A stretch of DNA of 64,000 nt from Leucosporidium creatinivorum (GCA_001600635.1 BCKL01000010.1:681573-745572), one strand, 5' to 3'; positions 32,615 through 43,378 are shown, numbered from the stretch's first letter. Made by a program: numbers and translations. Notes: a model not told the origin generated them from the sequence alone.

Positions 32615-35176
32615 ATGCTCTCTCTACTAAAACTCGCCGCTATCAGCTTGGCTAGCGTCGTCGCTGCTCAAACGTGCTCTACCGACCTCGGAAACGGGCA
32701 GCATATCGGAGGCGCCATCCCCGCCAACCTCTACGAGCCTCTCCAGCACAGGCTCGCCTTCGCTGGAGTCGATGGAATGACTGTTTCGTGGTCGTCGTTT
32801 ACGAAGCTCAAGCAGCCTCAGGTCGCCTGTGAGTGCTGCCATTGACGATGCTGGCCATGCTCGGCGCTGACGTTTTCCTTCGCAGATGGAGAGCATCCTG
32901 GACGTCTCGACATGATCGCCAACTCTACTCTTTCGACCACCTACAACACCTCCCGCACTTGGAACAACCAGTGAGTCTGCGCCCTGCGCCTACGCCGACG
33001 ATCGCTGACCGACGACTTCGTCAACAGCGTCAAGCTTACCAACCTCAAGCCAGCGACCAAGTACTGGTACAAAGTGTCATACACAAACGCGGCCTACGCT
33101 ACCTACCGCCCGTGGGTCGTCTTCTATGACCGTGTTAAGGAGCGCAAAGCTGACCTCTCAATTGGCTGCGCCGGCTCTCGCAGTCTCTACACCTTCACCA
33201 CTGCTCGTGCTCCCGGAGATATGACTCCTTTCTCGATTGCGTCGTTTGCCGAGTGAGCTTGACCTCTGCTCCTGTTTCACCTCGACGTGGCTGGCTCGCT
33301 CAGTTGTTCGGCGACAGCTGACACGGTTTCTAATCCGCCAGTCTCGGTCTCAGTGGGTCACCACTCGCATAGTGTGACATTAAGCCTCGGCACTGACCCT
33401 GTTTGCCTTCTACAGTGGGTCACGACGGCCTCAGCACGAGGACTGGCCCTCTCGGCGGGCCCACGACCTTCCTCGGCGCCAACGAGACCAACACCATCCA
33501 GTCTCTGCTGCAGATGAAAGACACCTATGAGTTCATTGGTCACTACGGAGACATTGGATACGCCGACTACGTACGTTCCCTGCCATCATCTCTGCCTTCG
33601 CAAAGCTGACTCAGCTTCGGCGTCGTCAGTTCCTCAAGGAGTCCATCCAAGGCCTTTTCGGAACCGACAACAAGTCTGTGTGAGTGGCACGAGTTTCCAA
33701 AAGCTCGTCTCTATCTGCTCTCTGACGCCTTCTCCTCTTCGAACAGCCTCCCCGACCGCGAGACCGTCGCCACCCGCTACGAGTCGCTCTCCGAGCAGTT
33801 CTTCGACCAGATGAGCCTCATCACCGCCGAGAAGCCGTGGATGGTCAGCCCTGGTAACCACGAGGGTGAGTCTACCCCTCTGTAGTCTACCGCTGGTGGC
33901 AGCGGCGCAGCTCGGCGATGGCTAATCGTCACTCTTCTCCCTCAGCCAACTGCGACAACGGAGGATACTCGTCCAAGACGGCTCCCAACAACATCACCGC
34001 AGACTACTGCTTCGAGGGACAGACCAACTTTGTGAGTTTGCAACCTTTCTGGCACTCGCCGCGCGGAGCTCGGCGCTCGCTCGGCTCTAACGCGACTCTC
34101 TCGGCAGACATTCTTCATCGAGCACTTCAGGATGCCCTCCTACGAGAGTGGAGGTCGCAACAACTTCTGGTGTGAGTCTGGTGGAGCTCTCAAGCTGCGC
34201 CCAGCGAGCTGACCCTACATTTTGCTAGTTTCGTACGATTACGGGATGACCCACTTCATCTCCCTCGACACCGAAACGGATCTGGGGCATGGACTGGTCG
34301 GTCCCATCGAGAACAAGACCGGAAATTCCAACGGTCCCTTCGGGTTAATGGACGAGCAGCTTCGATGGCTGGTAGCCGACCTCGAAAAGGTCGACCGCGA
34401 GAAAACGCCATGGGTAGTGGTTGGCTTGCACCGTCCTTGGTACGTGAGCGTTGAACCGCCTACATGGCCCGCCTGGCAGGAGGCGTTCGAGAAGATTTTC
34501 TACGACTACGGTAAGCGCAGCGTTCGACGAGGGTCGACGGATACGTCGATCGGACCTGATCATGCTCCTTGCCACCTGCAGAGGTCGATCTGTATACTCA
34601 AGGACACGTGCATGTCTACGAGCGGTGAGTTGTGCTCTTCTGTCCCTCGACAAGCATTGACGAAGCCTTCGCCGAACCTCGGCTGATCCTCCTTCCTCTC
34701 CAGATTCAACCCCAGTTCGTCATCTTCTCACCTACATACTCTGAATGTTTTACTGATACTCTCGCACATTCCTCCCCTGCTCCGCTTCATCTCCTCGCCC
34801 CGCCCTTCCCCGCTCCGCTCTTTGCCACCTCGCTTCCCCTCTCGCCAGTGTTCAACGGTACCGTAGACCCGAACGGCCTGGAGAACCCTCGCGCGCCTTG
34901 GCCCATCATCAACGGCGCTGCTGGACACTACGACGGTCTCGATACGTTCGACGACGTTCGCGCCAACGGCTCGGCGTTCGGAATTGACGAGTGAGTATCG
35001 GCTTGCTTAGCTCGAGCAGCACGGGGGCTGACTTACTGGTGTGCAGCACCTACGGATGGGGTCGCATGACCTTTCACAACCGCACGCACGTCACCTACGA
35101 GTACGTCGCAAGCGGAAACTCGTCGGTCGTCGACTCGGCGACCCTTTACAAGGAACACAAGTTCCACAAGAAGTAG
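32615..35176 (+). CDS. Secreted purple acid phosphatase (metallophosphoesterase)
   Basis: This is an extracellular or wall phosphomonoesterase with a two-metal centre. The N-terminus MLSLLKLAAISLASVVAAQ is a signal peptide. The fibronectin-like N-terminal domain includes LTNLKPATKYWYKV. The metal-binding motifs in order are: DLGLMGHDG, created only when an 11-nt micro-exon (33342-33352) is included; GDIGYADY; GNHEANCDN; VVVGLHRPWYVS; and GHVHVYERF. A second 11-nt exon (34704-34714) joins YERFNP to MFNGTVDPNG. The gene ends GSSVVDSATLYKEHKFHKK... with a Lys-rich C-terminus at 35176. Several NxT/NxS sites (NNIT, NGT, NRT) fit glycosylation. There are about twelve exons and roughly 500-540 residues. 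Phosphate-starvation control is usual for the family but no site was seen. Confidence 0.93.
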
Positions 35177-35394
35177 AAAATTGTTCTCTGAGAGCTTTCA
35201 TATCAATTCATAGCCCTAGACCGAGAGCCTGAATCCCGGATTGCCCCTTCTCACCGAGCATCTGCACTCGAGAGCTCCGACTGGCGAGGTCTGCTTGGTT
35301 TGAGTGCATGGTAGGCCCTGCGTGAGCAGGCACGTCACTCTAAAGGATCCTCCCAGCCCTCATCGGGGCGAATGAGGCGGTGTTCGGACCTTCC

Positions 35395-35829
35395 TCGGCG
35401 CCGAGCTCAAGCTGAGGGGAGCGCCGAGAGGGCGGCCAGTGAGAGCGGAGGCTGGCCAGAGCAACATGGGACGCTTGTAGAGCGTAAGATAGGCTATCTC
35501 CCTACAGCTACAGCCCAGCAGCCATCCTCCCTGCACTAAGAACCCCCTCTGACCATCCCCTCCCTCCCCTTCCTCTCCTCCTTCCGGCCCTCTCTCACCG
35601 ACAGTCCCTCTGGATTTGCTCGGATGTAGCCATGCATGCCGGTACAGACCTAGGCCAACAACTCTTTGCAGGGCATGTAGTATAGCTACAGCCCGGCAGC
35701 AGCAACCTGCACCAGCCTTCTCTCTCCATCTCCTCGTCGCCCTTCTCGCTCCTCTCCTTCTGCGCCGAGGTCCCTCCAAATTCGCTCGAGCGTAGCCAAG
35801 CAGAATGGTACAGACCTAGGGGAACAACT
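35395..35829 (+). repeat. Dispersed repeat, copy with two tandem monomers
   Basis: This copy matches 1219-1503 in opposite orientation but carries the 3' monomer twice. The first ends in the block GTACAGACCTAGGCCAACAACT near 35660. The second runs from about 35678 (TATAGCTACAGCCCGGCAGC) to GGGGAACAACT at 35829. The palindrome AGATAG-G-CTATCT lies at 35487-35499. Between the blocks is C/T-rich sequence. All three monomer ends stop being alike after AACAACT, which marks the unit's edge. No coding frame of the LINE follows here. Confidence 0.75.
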
Positions 35830-36107
35830 TGCACTGAGGAGCCCCTGCCCCACAATTTTCGACTTTTATCGCTCCACCAATCGCTCCAACCCCCCTTCCC
35901 CACCCGCCACCCTCACCCATGCACCTCCACCGCATGATGGATTATGGACAACCAGTTGGGCAAGCAACACGCCTGTCGGCCGGATCCAATTCGCCACCCT
36001 TACCGGTGTAGTCGGCTTATGAGCCAATTCGTCTAGTTGGAGTTATCGGTAGATTTGCTTTAATCAGTCTGTCAATCCACACCCTGCAAAAAAAAAAAAA
36101 CTTCGCA
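35830..36107. other. Unique sequence ending in a poly(A) tract next to the tRNA-like gene
   Basis: About 260 nt with no gene, ending in a run of 13 A at 36088-36100, seven bases before the tRNA-like sequence. Together with the upstream monomers this could be the tail of a retroposed element; see findings. Confidence 0.4.
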
Positions 36108-36197
36108 GGGGATGTAGCTCAGGGGTAGAGCGCTTGCTTAGCATCTCATTCGAGACTCGCTTGCATGAGGTCCCGGGTTCGATTCCCTGCCTCTCCA
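36108..36197 (+). tRNA. Split tRNA-Ala(AGC), possibly decayed
   Basis: The sequence has an acceptor GGGGATG, a D-arm GCTC/GAGC, the anticodon loop TTAGCAT (anticodon AGC), an apparent 18-nt intron just after the anticodon (CTCATTCGAGACTCGCTT), a T-loop GGTTCGATTCC and a 3' end CCTCTCC plus discriminator A. The acceptor contains the G3-U70 pair that identifies tRNA-Ala. Three stem mismatches are visible: T6-C67, T28-T42 and C50-T64. These make a decayed or atypical copy possible. A T6 run at 36216-36221 would serve as a polymerase III terminator. Confidence 0.62.
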
Positions 36198-36205
36198 TCA
36201 CGCAC

Positions 36206-36535
36206 GGTCAGGCCATTTTTTGCCATCTTACTCGTTTTTTGGTACCTTGCTACAGCTCTAGAGGCTACAGGACATCCCAGTTTGCCACTGGAGACGCCGA
36301 GTGGGCTCTCGCTGCACTTGAACAGGCTCAGCAGCCCTCTTCTCTCAGCACTCCCTCCCACTCGGTCATGCCACTTTTTGCCATTTGACTCGTTTTTTGT
36401 ACCTTTCTACAGCTCCAGAGGGTGCAGGACATCCCAGTTTGCCACTGGAGACGCCGAGTGGGCTCTCGCTGCACCGGTACAGCCCTGCTCTCAGCTCCCT
36501 CTTTTCGGGCATGCCAAATCTTGCCATTCAACATG
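36206..36535. repeat. 158-bp tandem repeat, two full units and a partial third
   Basis: Unit 1 starts at GGTCA (36206) and unit 2 at GGTCA (36364). Both contain a T-rich start, TACAGCTC, and the block GACATCCCAG (36271 and 36428) that runs on through GCCACTGGAGACGCCGAGTG. The third unit begins near 36507 (GGGCATGCCAAATCTTGCCA) and fades by about 36535. The array starts nine bases after the tRNA-like gene. Confidence 0.85.
36216..36221 (+). terminator. T6 run, candidate RNA polymerase III terminator
   Basis: Six T residues lie 19 nt after the 3' end of the tRNA-like gene. The position suits pol III termination, though the run is also part of the first 158-bp unit. Confidence 0.45.
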
Positions 36536-37038
36536 CTGCAGAACGCCTTTCTTAAACACTCCCTCACACTCATCTCGGAAGCAGAGCCGGAACTGAGAGC
36601 GGGTCGGCGGGAGGAGCCGACGCCCCTCTTCTTCGGTACTCAAGAGCTGTAGCTTACTCTCCGACCCTCCAAGATCGCGATTACACTAAAACGCCATATG
36701 CTCGTACTTCTGCACCCTCATCGCCGAAAGCGACTCAAGTCGGAGCTTCGCCGATCAGGCCTTTGTGGGCTCAACGGCTGCGACTTGTATCGAGATCCTC
36801 CCTTCCCGAACGCCCGCTTTTGGTAAGAGCCGCTGGGGCAAGAACTCTTCGCTCATTGCCCATCGAGGAGCTCCTTGAGTACTTGAGTCGGGGGCCGACC
36901 TCAGAGGCAAATGGTTGTCGGAAATGATGATGTGATGCTATGCAACAATGCTATGAGACTACAAACCAATGGGATACTGCTTGACAACGAGGATGGATGG
37001 TGATGCTATGCTACAGATGCAACGTGAGGGGATGAGGC
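36536..37038. other. Intergenic, 3' flank of the kinase gene
   Basis: No gene is seen. Two imperfect copies of GTGATGCTATGC appear near 36931 and 36990, close to the kinase stop codon. Confidence 0.45.
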
Positions 37039-38307
37039 TCAAAACTTCGGCGACATCCACGGGTGCGCTCGAATCTCCTCCAGGGTGATGCGCTCCTTGG
37101 GGTCAACCAAGAAGCACGAGTCCAAGAGCTGCTCCACCTCTGGGCTAAGCCTGCCCTTCGTTGGCACACGCTGACCCCGCTTTGCCGCCTCGCGAGTTGG
37201 GAAGGGCGCCGAGCCGGTCAAGAGGATGGAGAGGAGGACACCGAGGGACCAGACCTCGGCGGGGAAGAGTTGGAAGGGCTGCGAGCGAAGCACCTCGGCA
37301 GGAGCGGCGTTGGTGGTGCCGGCGAAACCTGCGAAGAGAGACAAAAGTCAGCCCCGAGCTCGGCGGCGTTCGGGGTAGGGCTGACTCACGATCAAAGAGA
37401 GGGAGAGGGAGAGAAGGATCAAAGAGGATGGCAGAGCCAAAGTCGATGAGTTTTACCTGTAGCAGTAGGGGAGTCAGCGAATTTGAGACAAGCAGAGAAA
37501 GCGAAAGCCGACTCACGATGCCGTTGGCGTCGACGAGGAGATTCTCGTCCTTGATGTCGCGGTGAGAGATGCCACGAAGGCGAAGGTCGTAGACGACGTT
37601 GACGACCTGTTGGAAGAGGCCGCGAGCGATTGGCTCGGTGAAGCTGCAGTGCGCCTCGATACATTCGAACAGATCCGACGAGCTGGAACGTCGCATGAGG
37701 GGAGCGGAGACAGGTGAGGGGGGACCGCTGAGGGTGGTGAATCCGAGAGATTTGAGTGAAGGTGAACGACGATAGGCAGGGCGAGTGAGGGTGTCGGGGT
37801 GGAGAGGGAAGCTCGGCGAGGGAGGAGTGAGTGGAGGGGTAGGGGGCAGGCGGACGACTTGGGGCTGAGAGTCAGGCTTCCTCCAGGATGCTCCGTGGTG
37901 CTCCATAACCTGGTTGAAAGCCTCCGTCAGTTCCCGAGTTTCACGCAAGCGACGACGAGGAGACTCACGAGGTAGAAGTAGTTCTCATCGCCGAAGAGGT
38001 CGACAAACCCGACGACAGACTCGTGCTTGGCCTTCCTCATGACATACGCCTCCAATGGCACTACCAGGGTACCGTCGCTCCACTGCTCGAGTCCCGGGGC
38101 GGCCTCCCAGCGCGTGCGAATGAGCGAGGCCTTCGACATTCGGTCCTTCAGGATCAGCTTTACAGCCATCTCTGCGCCGTCCTCCCGTCTTGCCACCTTG
38201 AGCACGAAACCGAATCCGCCTGCGCCAACCAACTCTAGCGTCTCGTAATGGAGGTGGAAGTATTGTCCTGGCGGAGGGCACGATGAAGGGTTGACGGATC
38301 CAGACAT
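37039..38307 (-). CDS. Serine/threonine protein kinase, PAS-kinase catalytic domain-like
   Basis: A compact kinase almost entirely made of the catalytic domain. In order: glycine loop GAGGFGFVLKV, MAVKLILKDR with the ATP-binding Lys, hinge NYFYLVMEHHG, catalytic loop HRDIKDENLLVD, metal loop VKLIDFGSAILF, then GTTNAAPAEVL and EVWSLGVLLSILLTGSAPFP, ending ERITLEEIRAHPWMSPKF. DFGSA in place of DFGLA and the DLFECIEAH segment point to the PAS-kinase (PASK/Psk1) group. No PAS domain is present. A Pro/Ser-rich insert of about 80 residues splits the hinge from DLFECIE. The activation segment has APAE where APE is normal. The start MSGSVNPSS at 38307 is preferred, but the frame is open to another Met at 38427. 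Active-site residues are kept, so it is probably active. Confidence 0.88.
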
Positions 38308-39529
38308 CGTGGGGAGTAGCGCCGAAGCAGGAGACGGGGGAGGGCTAGTCGGGAGAGGGGTGGAGAGGGAAGCGTAAGAGAGAGGGAGACCAGGAGGATT
38401 GCAACAGCTGGGAGCCGCAAGGAGCATGCGATAGCCTCGAAGGGTTCGACTGAGCCCAGAGCTCTAGATACGATCGACGACGCGCTTGTGGGCTGATTAG
38501 GCGAAGTTCCGGCGCGTCTTTAAGCGAAGACACGGGTGAGACTTGTTCGACCTACGAAAAAGCAAGCTGCTCCTTTCGCAAAGCTCGGACCTCTCCTCTT
38601 CGCCGAGCTAGCTTCTGATGCATCTGTGCAGTCTTGTGGAGTGTGTTGAGGTGCAGAGCTTTGATCAGCAATGCGACCGAGGCTTCGAAGCCCTCTCTGC
38701 TACCAAGCAGCCGACCCGGCCGGCTGCACGCTCTAACGCGCTCGAGAAAAGGGGCAGCTGGAACCAGCTCGGCGGATCTCCTGCTGGAACCTCGTACTCT
38801 GCCTGACCTTCGTCGGATGTAGTCTATACCGACCCCACGGTAGATCGAGGGCCCCGCGCGTGCAAGATCCAGTCCACCTTCTTCCTCGCCCAAGTCGGCG
38901 CAATCACATCACACCCAAGGTCTCTCCCCGCCTATTTCATTCTCGTAGAGCGTCAAGGGGGCGGGAAAGCATGCAACAAAACGTAATCGGCAGGCGTCAA
39001 AAGTCTGGGTCGGGAAGGAAGCGATCCTTTCTCACGCCGAAGCGAGAGAAACCGCCAATCGAACCCTTTTACGAGCTACAAGAGGCTGAACGTGCGTCGA
39101 CCGTAAGGCGCGAAATCGAAGACGGACTCCGTGGTAGTATGGTGTAATTATGGTAAGCGGCGACTTTGGGGATCTTGGAGAGGTAGCGACGACTTTTTCT
39201 CGCGCTCGGCGCCGAGGTCGCTGTACCGTCGGTCTTCGCCTGCTCTCCTCGAGATCCTCGATGGTTCTGAGAAAAGCTTGCTCGCCGAGGACCTCACCTC
39301 CAATCTGGCTCGACGGGTAAAGGCGCCGAGAAGAGCCTGAGCGCCATTCGCTCGCAACCGACTAAGCATCGCGCCGTCCGTTACAGGTTAGTCACGATAC
39401 TGCCATTACAAGGAGGCCGTCTCGCCTCCTTTGTATTCTAACAAGCAAGCGCTACGACTACACTCCACCTGCCCCTACCCCTGCATTATCGAACTCTCCC
39501 GAAAGCTGCGACAACGATCGCCGACGACC
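38308..39529. other. Intergenic, about 1.2 kb
   Basis: Upstream of the kinase and downstream of the RING/RRM gene. A plus-strand open frame (38860-39147) is basic and lacks any domain or splice support. No gene is supported. Confidence 0.45.
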
Positions 39530-42500
39530 TTACGCCGAAGGGTCGACATCCTCGGCCGTCGCGCCTACGAGGCTGTCGTGGTGGATGGGCCAGAGAGTGT
39601 TGGCGACCGGGAGACCTCGCCTGGACGGCAAGTTTTGGGTTTGAGAGAGGGGAGGGAAGGGGAGAGGGGGAGGTGTCGTAGGAGGTGTCGAGGGGAGACG
39701 GGGCGAATAGAAGAGGTCAGGCTCTGTGTGCACGAGAAGGCGTCAGAGACAAGTCGCTGGGATCCTCTAGCAAGAGAGTAACAGTCGGGAGAAGGCGACT
39801 CACGACCGAGGAGCCCACTCGACGGGAGCGAAGGGTCGGGGCCGAGCGAGCCTTGCGAAACGCGACGGCTGTGGCGCTGAGTTGGCGGCGAGGGTGGTAG
39901 CGAGGGGCCGAGGTCGAGTCCCAAAGCGCTCTCACTCCAGAGGTGCGGCGAAGGCTGTAAGGGCAAGCGGTCAGCTCAGAGTCGCCGTTCGAATCGCCGA
40001 GCACCGAGACCTGCCTCGTCGATGAGCTTCTCACGGACGATGGAGCGCATTGCGCCCTTCTGCAGGTCGGTGAAGCCTGTGAAAGAGTGAATATCAGCCC
40101 AGGTCTTCGTGAGAGACCTCGAGCTTGCTCACCCGTGCACTCGAGGACGATGGAGCGAAGCTTGGTGAAGAGCGAGGCGTAGGTCTTGGGATCGGCGAGG
40201 CTGTTCTTCGCAGCGATTTGGGCGGCGACTGTAGAGCAGGGATACGTTAGCGATGAGAAGGGAGCAGCCGGCGAGCAACGTACGGAAAGCACAATCAAAG
40301 ATGGCGTCGCGAGTCGCTTCGGTCCAGAGCTCCTTCTCGGCCCAGGGGAACTGCAGGGGCGCAGAGGTCAGCTTCGAGGCCTTAAGCCTCTGGTATCAAA
40401 GCTCACCTTTCCGATGATGCTGGCAATGTTGAGGAAGGCTCGTTCAGGCGGCCTCTCCTTGTAGGGCACGAGCTGCGAGAAGGAGCGAGAGCAAGGTCAG
40501 CTTCGGCGAAGGGTGAGAGCGAGCTGAGTCGGGCACTCACCGAGCGCTGACAGTAGCCAACGAGCTGCTGGAGGTCGGTCGTGGTGATGATAGTCTGAGG
40601 AAGAACGAATTTGGTGGGAACTGGAGGAAGAGGAGCCGCGGCAGGCGAAGGCGCCGGCAAGGCGAAGTAGCCCTCTTGCGAGAAGAGCTGTGGGTTCAGA
40701 GGGGGTTAGCATCGCGCTCCAGACTCGAAAAGTGACTAGAAGCGACATACATCGCGCATCAACTCGCCGCGCCTCTCCCACTTGATCCTGACGGTGCGGT
40801 CGCCGAGCTGCTTGCGATCCATGGCGAGGATGACGTCGTTGGCGATCTGAAGAGAGGCCATCTCAAGGTAGCAGTGAGGAAGCGTGCGTCCAGTAGCTCT
40901 GCGAGTGTCGAGCAGGGGAAACGAGAGAGCCAGCAGGTCAGCCTCAAGTCGCCGAGAAGTAAGCTCAAGTCGAGCAGGAACTTACCGGTGCAGGATGAGG
41001 TGGATCGACGAGGTGACGTTCTTCTCGTGCGGTAGGCAGCCTTTGGGGAGCCAGGTCTCCATGTCCGAGACGGTCGTCGGGAAGGGGATCTGCGCCGAGG
41101 GGAAAGGTTTGTCAGCTCGCGCGCCCCAAGCCTCGAACCGACCGAGTCGACAGCTCTACTCACGTTCTCCACCTTGATGACCGGCCAAAGCGGCTTCTGC
41201 AGCTGATAAGGTTCACTAGGATCCGTCTTTGGACCTCGAGGATCCTGCCACCTCATGCTCGCGCTGTCGAGTCCACTCGCGCCTGCTCCTCTACCACCAC
41301 CGCCTCCTGCGCCAACACCGACACCGACAGCAAAGTCGGCGCTCCTCTGCTGCAGCCTCCTCATCGAGTTCTTGGGCGACGAGCCAGGCGTCCATCTTCC
41401 GGCGCCGCCATCGACCCTCGTAGCATTAGCTCCCGTCGCCGCGCGAGGAGGCGACGCTCGAGGGCGAGGAGGAAGAGACGAGGGCTGGGGCACCGAGAAG
41501 GCGCGAGCGCGACGGTCGGGGTGAGTGCGAGGACCGGGAGGGAGGTCGAGCCCGTCGAACGAAGGCTCGGCGAAGGAGGGAGGAGCTTGAGGGAGGGGTT
41601 GAGGGCGTTGCTGGGGTGGCGAGGCGTCGAAGCGAGGCGGAAGAGGAGGAGGAATGTACCCCTGCTGCTGGTGAGGAGGGAGGTCGCGAGCCATGGGCTG
41701 CGAGTCGGCGTAGGGCTGAGGATGGAACTGGCCTTGAGGGGGCGGAGGCGGCATGGAAAGCTGGTACTGAGGCTGGTGAAGCTGTGCTTGAGGCTGAGGC
41801 TGAAGTTGGAGCGCTTGATGAGGCTGAGGGATGGAAGCTTGCTGCAGGAGGATTTGCTCCTGCTGGGCGGGGAGAGGCATCTCGGCACGCTGCTCGGCGA
41901 TGGGCCGAGCGGTCGTCTCGGCGCCAGCGAACGAGGCGTGAGGCGTAGGCGTAGGAGGAGTAGCGTTGATAGCCGGCTGGATGTGGAGGTAGCTGATCTT
42001 GAACTTCTCGAGCGTCTCCTCCTTGACCTCCGGCGCCGCGACCTTGGAGGAAGGGCTCGGCGTGTCGGCCCTCACCGGCCCCGACGTGATCGACTTGGCC
42101 TGGCAGGCGACGCACACAAAGTACTTCTTCCTCCCCCTCTTGCTCGCCTCGTCTCCGTCGACGATCTCCTCGTGCACGGCGCCTCGAATGACCGAGCCGA
42201 GATGCTCCCTGCAGATCCTGCAGCCGCAGGGAGCGAGCTCGCAGAAGGTGGGTCGGAAGCACGTCCAGACGTCGCATGGTTTGGGCTGATCCTTGGTGGG
42301 TGAAGCACGTTGCTTCTGAGGAGCGTCGGGAGCTGGAGGTGGCGAGGTGCTCGACGAGGGAGGGAGCGTCTGCTTCGGCGGCGTCGAGTAGGCGTCTCGA
42401 GGGGTGCTGACGGGAGGTGGAGTCGACGAGTGGACCTGATCATGGGGTTCAGGGCAGGAAGGAGGAGCGCCGAGCTGGTGAGGAGTGGGGATCGGGGTAG

Positions 42501-43378
42501 CTGGATGCTGGGGCGGCGAAGGGTGCGGCGAAGCGACGCTGTAGTGCTGCTCCATGGGCGCTGAGTGAGCTTGCGAGTAGTGCGCTTGCGAGTACTGAGG
42601 CTGAGAGTGCGCCGGAAGAGGCTGGTGCATCGACGACGGCGAGTAGGCGAACGAGCCGAGTTGAGGAGGAGAGATGGGTCCGCCAAATCCAGGGTAGTGG
42701 TGCGCTCCAAAGGGAAGAGGGAGGGGTGTGAAGACCATGACGGGAGTGAGAACCTGTCCCGAGCTCGAGGTCATCGCCGAGGCTTCCATGTAGGGCGGAG
42801 GAGGAGGAGGCGGGAGAGGATGCTCCGAGGCTGGGAAGGGAGGGAGCGCGTAGGTCGCCGTGCCGTCGAAAGTGATGCCGAAAGCGTTGGGCGAGGTGAA
42901 GGAAGAGTCGAGCTGTACCATCGAGTTGACGGAGAAGCGGCGAGCTGTTGGTTGTTGAGTCAGCTTGCGTCGCTCGGAGATGGGCGTGAAAGGCTGTATC
43001 GGGCGAGTGAGAGGGTACTGTACCCCTTCACGCGTATGGGAGGGGTGATACGGGTGCAGAAAGCTTCTCGCGCTCTGCTGTACCCCACCGACCCCTTCCT
43101 GCACCTCAATCGGGTCCGCCTTCCCAAGTCACCGCCTCGCACGTCGCTGAGAGAGACTCACCTTGCTCCATCTGCTGGCTGTGCTGCTGTCCACCGACTC
43201 CCATCTCCCTCATACTCTGCTGCACACCCTCCACGCTCTGGCCAAAGTCGCTGCTGTGCATGCTCTGGCTGGTGAGAGGGCGCTCGCTGCCGAGGGGGGA
43301 GCTGATGCGCGACGAGGGCTGCGATCCTGTAGCTGTACTCGATCCTACTCGCTTCTTGCCGCCATGTCCTTTGGGCAT
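39530..43378 (-). CDS. RING-like zinc finger and RRM protein, probable RNA-binding regulator
   Basis: The start MPKGHGGKKRVGSS (43378) is followed by a Gln/Ser-rich exon, an intron of about 215 nt, and a very long Pro/Gln-rich exon. In it lies a cysteine cluster CDVWTC, CELAPCGCRICREHLG and, after a basic stretch, YFVCVACQAKS: a RING-like or treble-clef pattern. Further on is an RNA recognition motif: VENIPFPTTVSDMETWLP, then TGRTLPHCYLEMASLQIAND with AILAMDR-type continuation, then RTVRIKWERRGELMRD. Several short helical exons follow (VLPQTIITTTDLQQLVGYCQ, ERAFLNIASIIGKFPWAEKE, FTDLQKGAMRSIVREKLIDE). A Pro/Ser-rich tail ends at 39530. The combination suggests an RNA-binding protein with possible ubiquitin-ligase or protein-interaction activity. 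No named orthologue is claimed. Exon joins in the last third are approximate. Confidence 0.8.

Noticed and set aside
43106-43162. Treating the long RING/RRM exon as starting at its own first Met (43104)
   Set aside because: The stretch 42946-43162 behaves as an intron (gtgagt to acag), and the upstream exon with MPKGHGGKK joins in frame.
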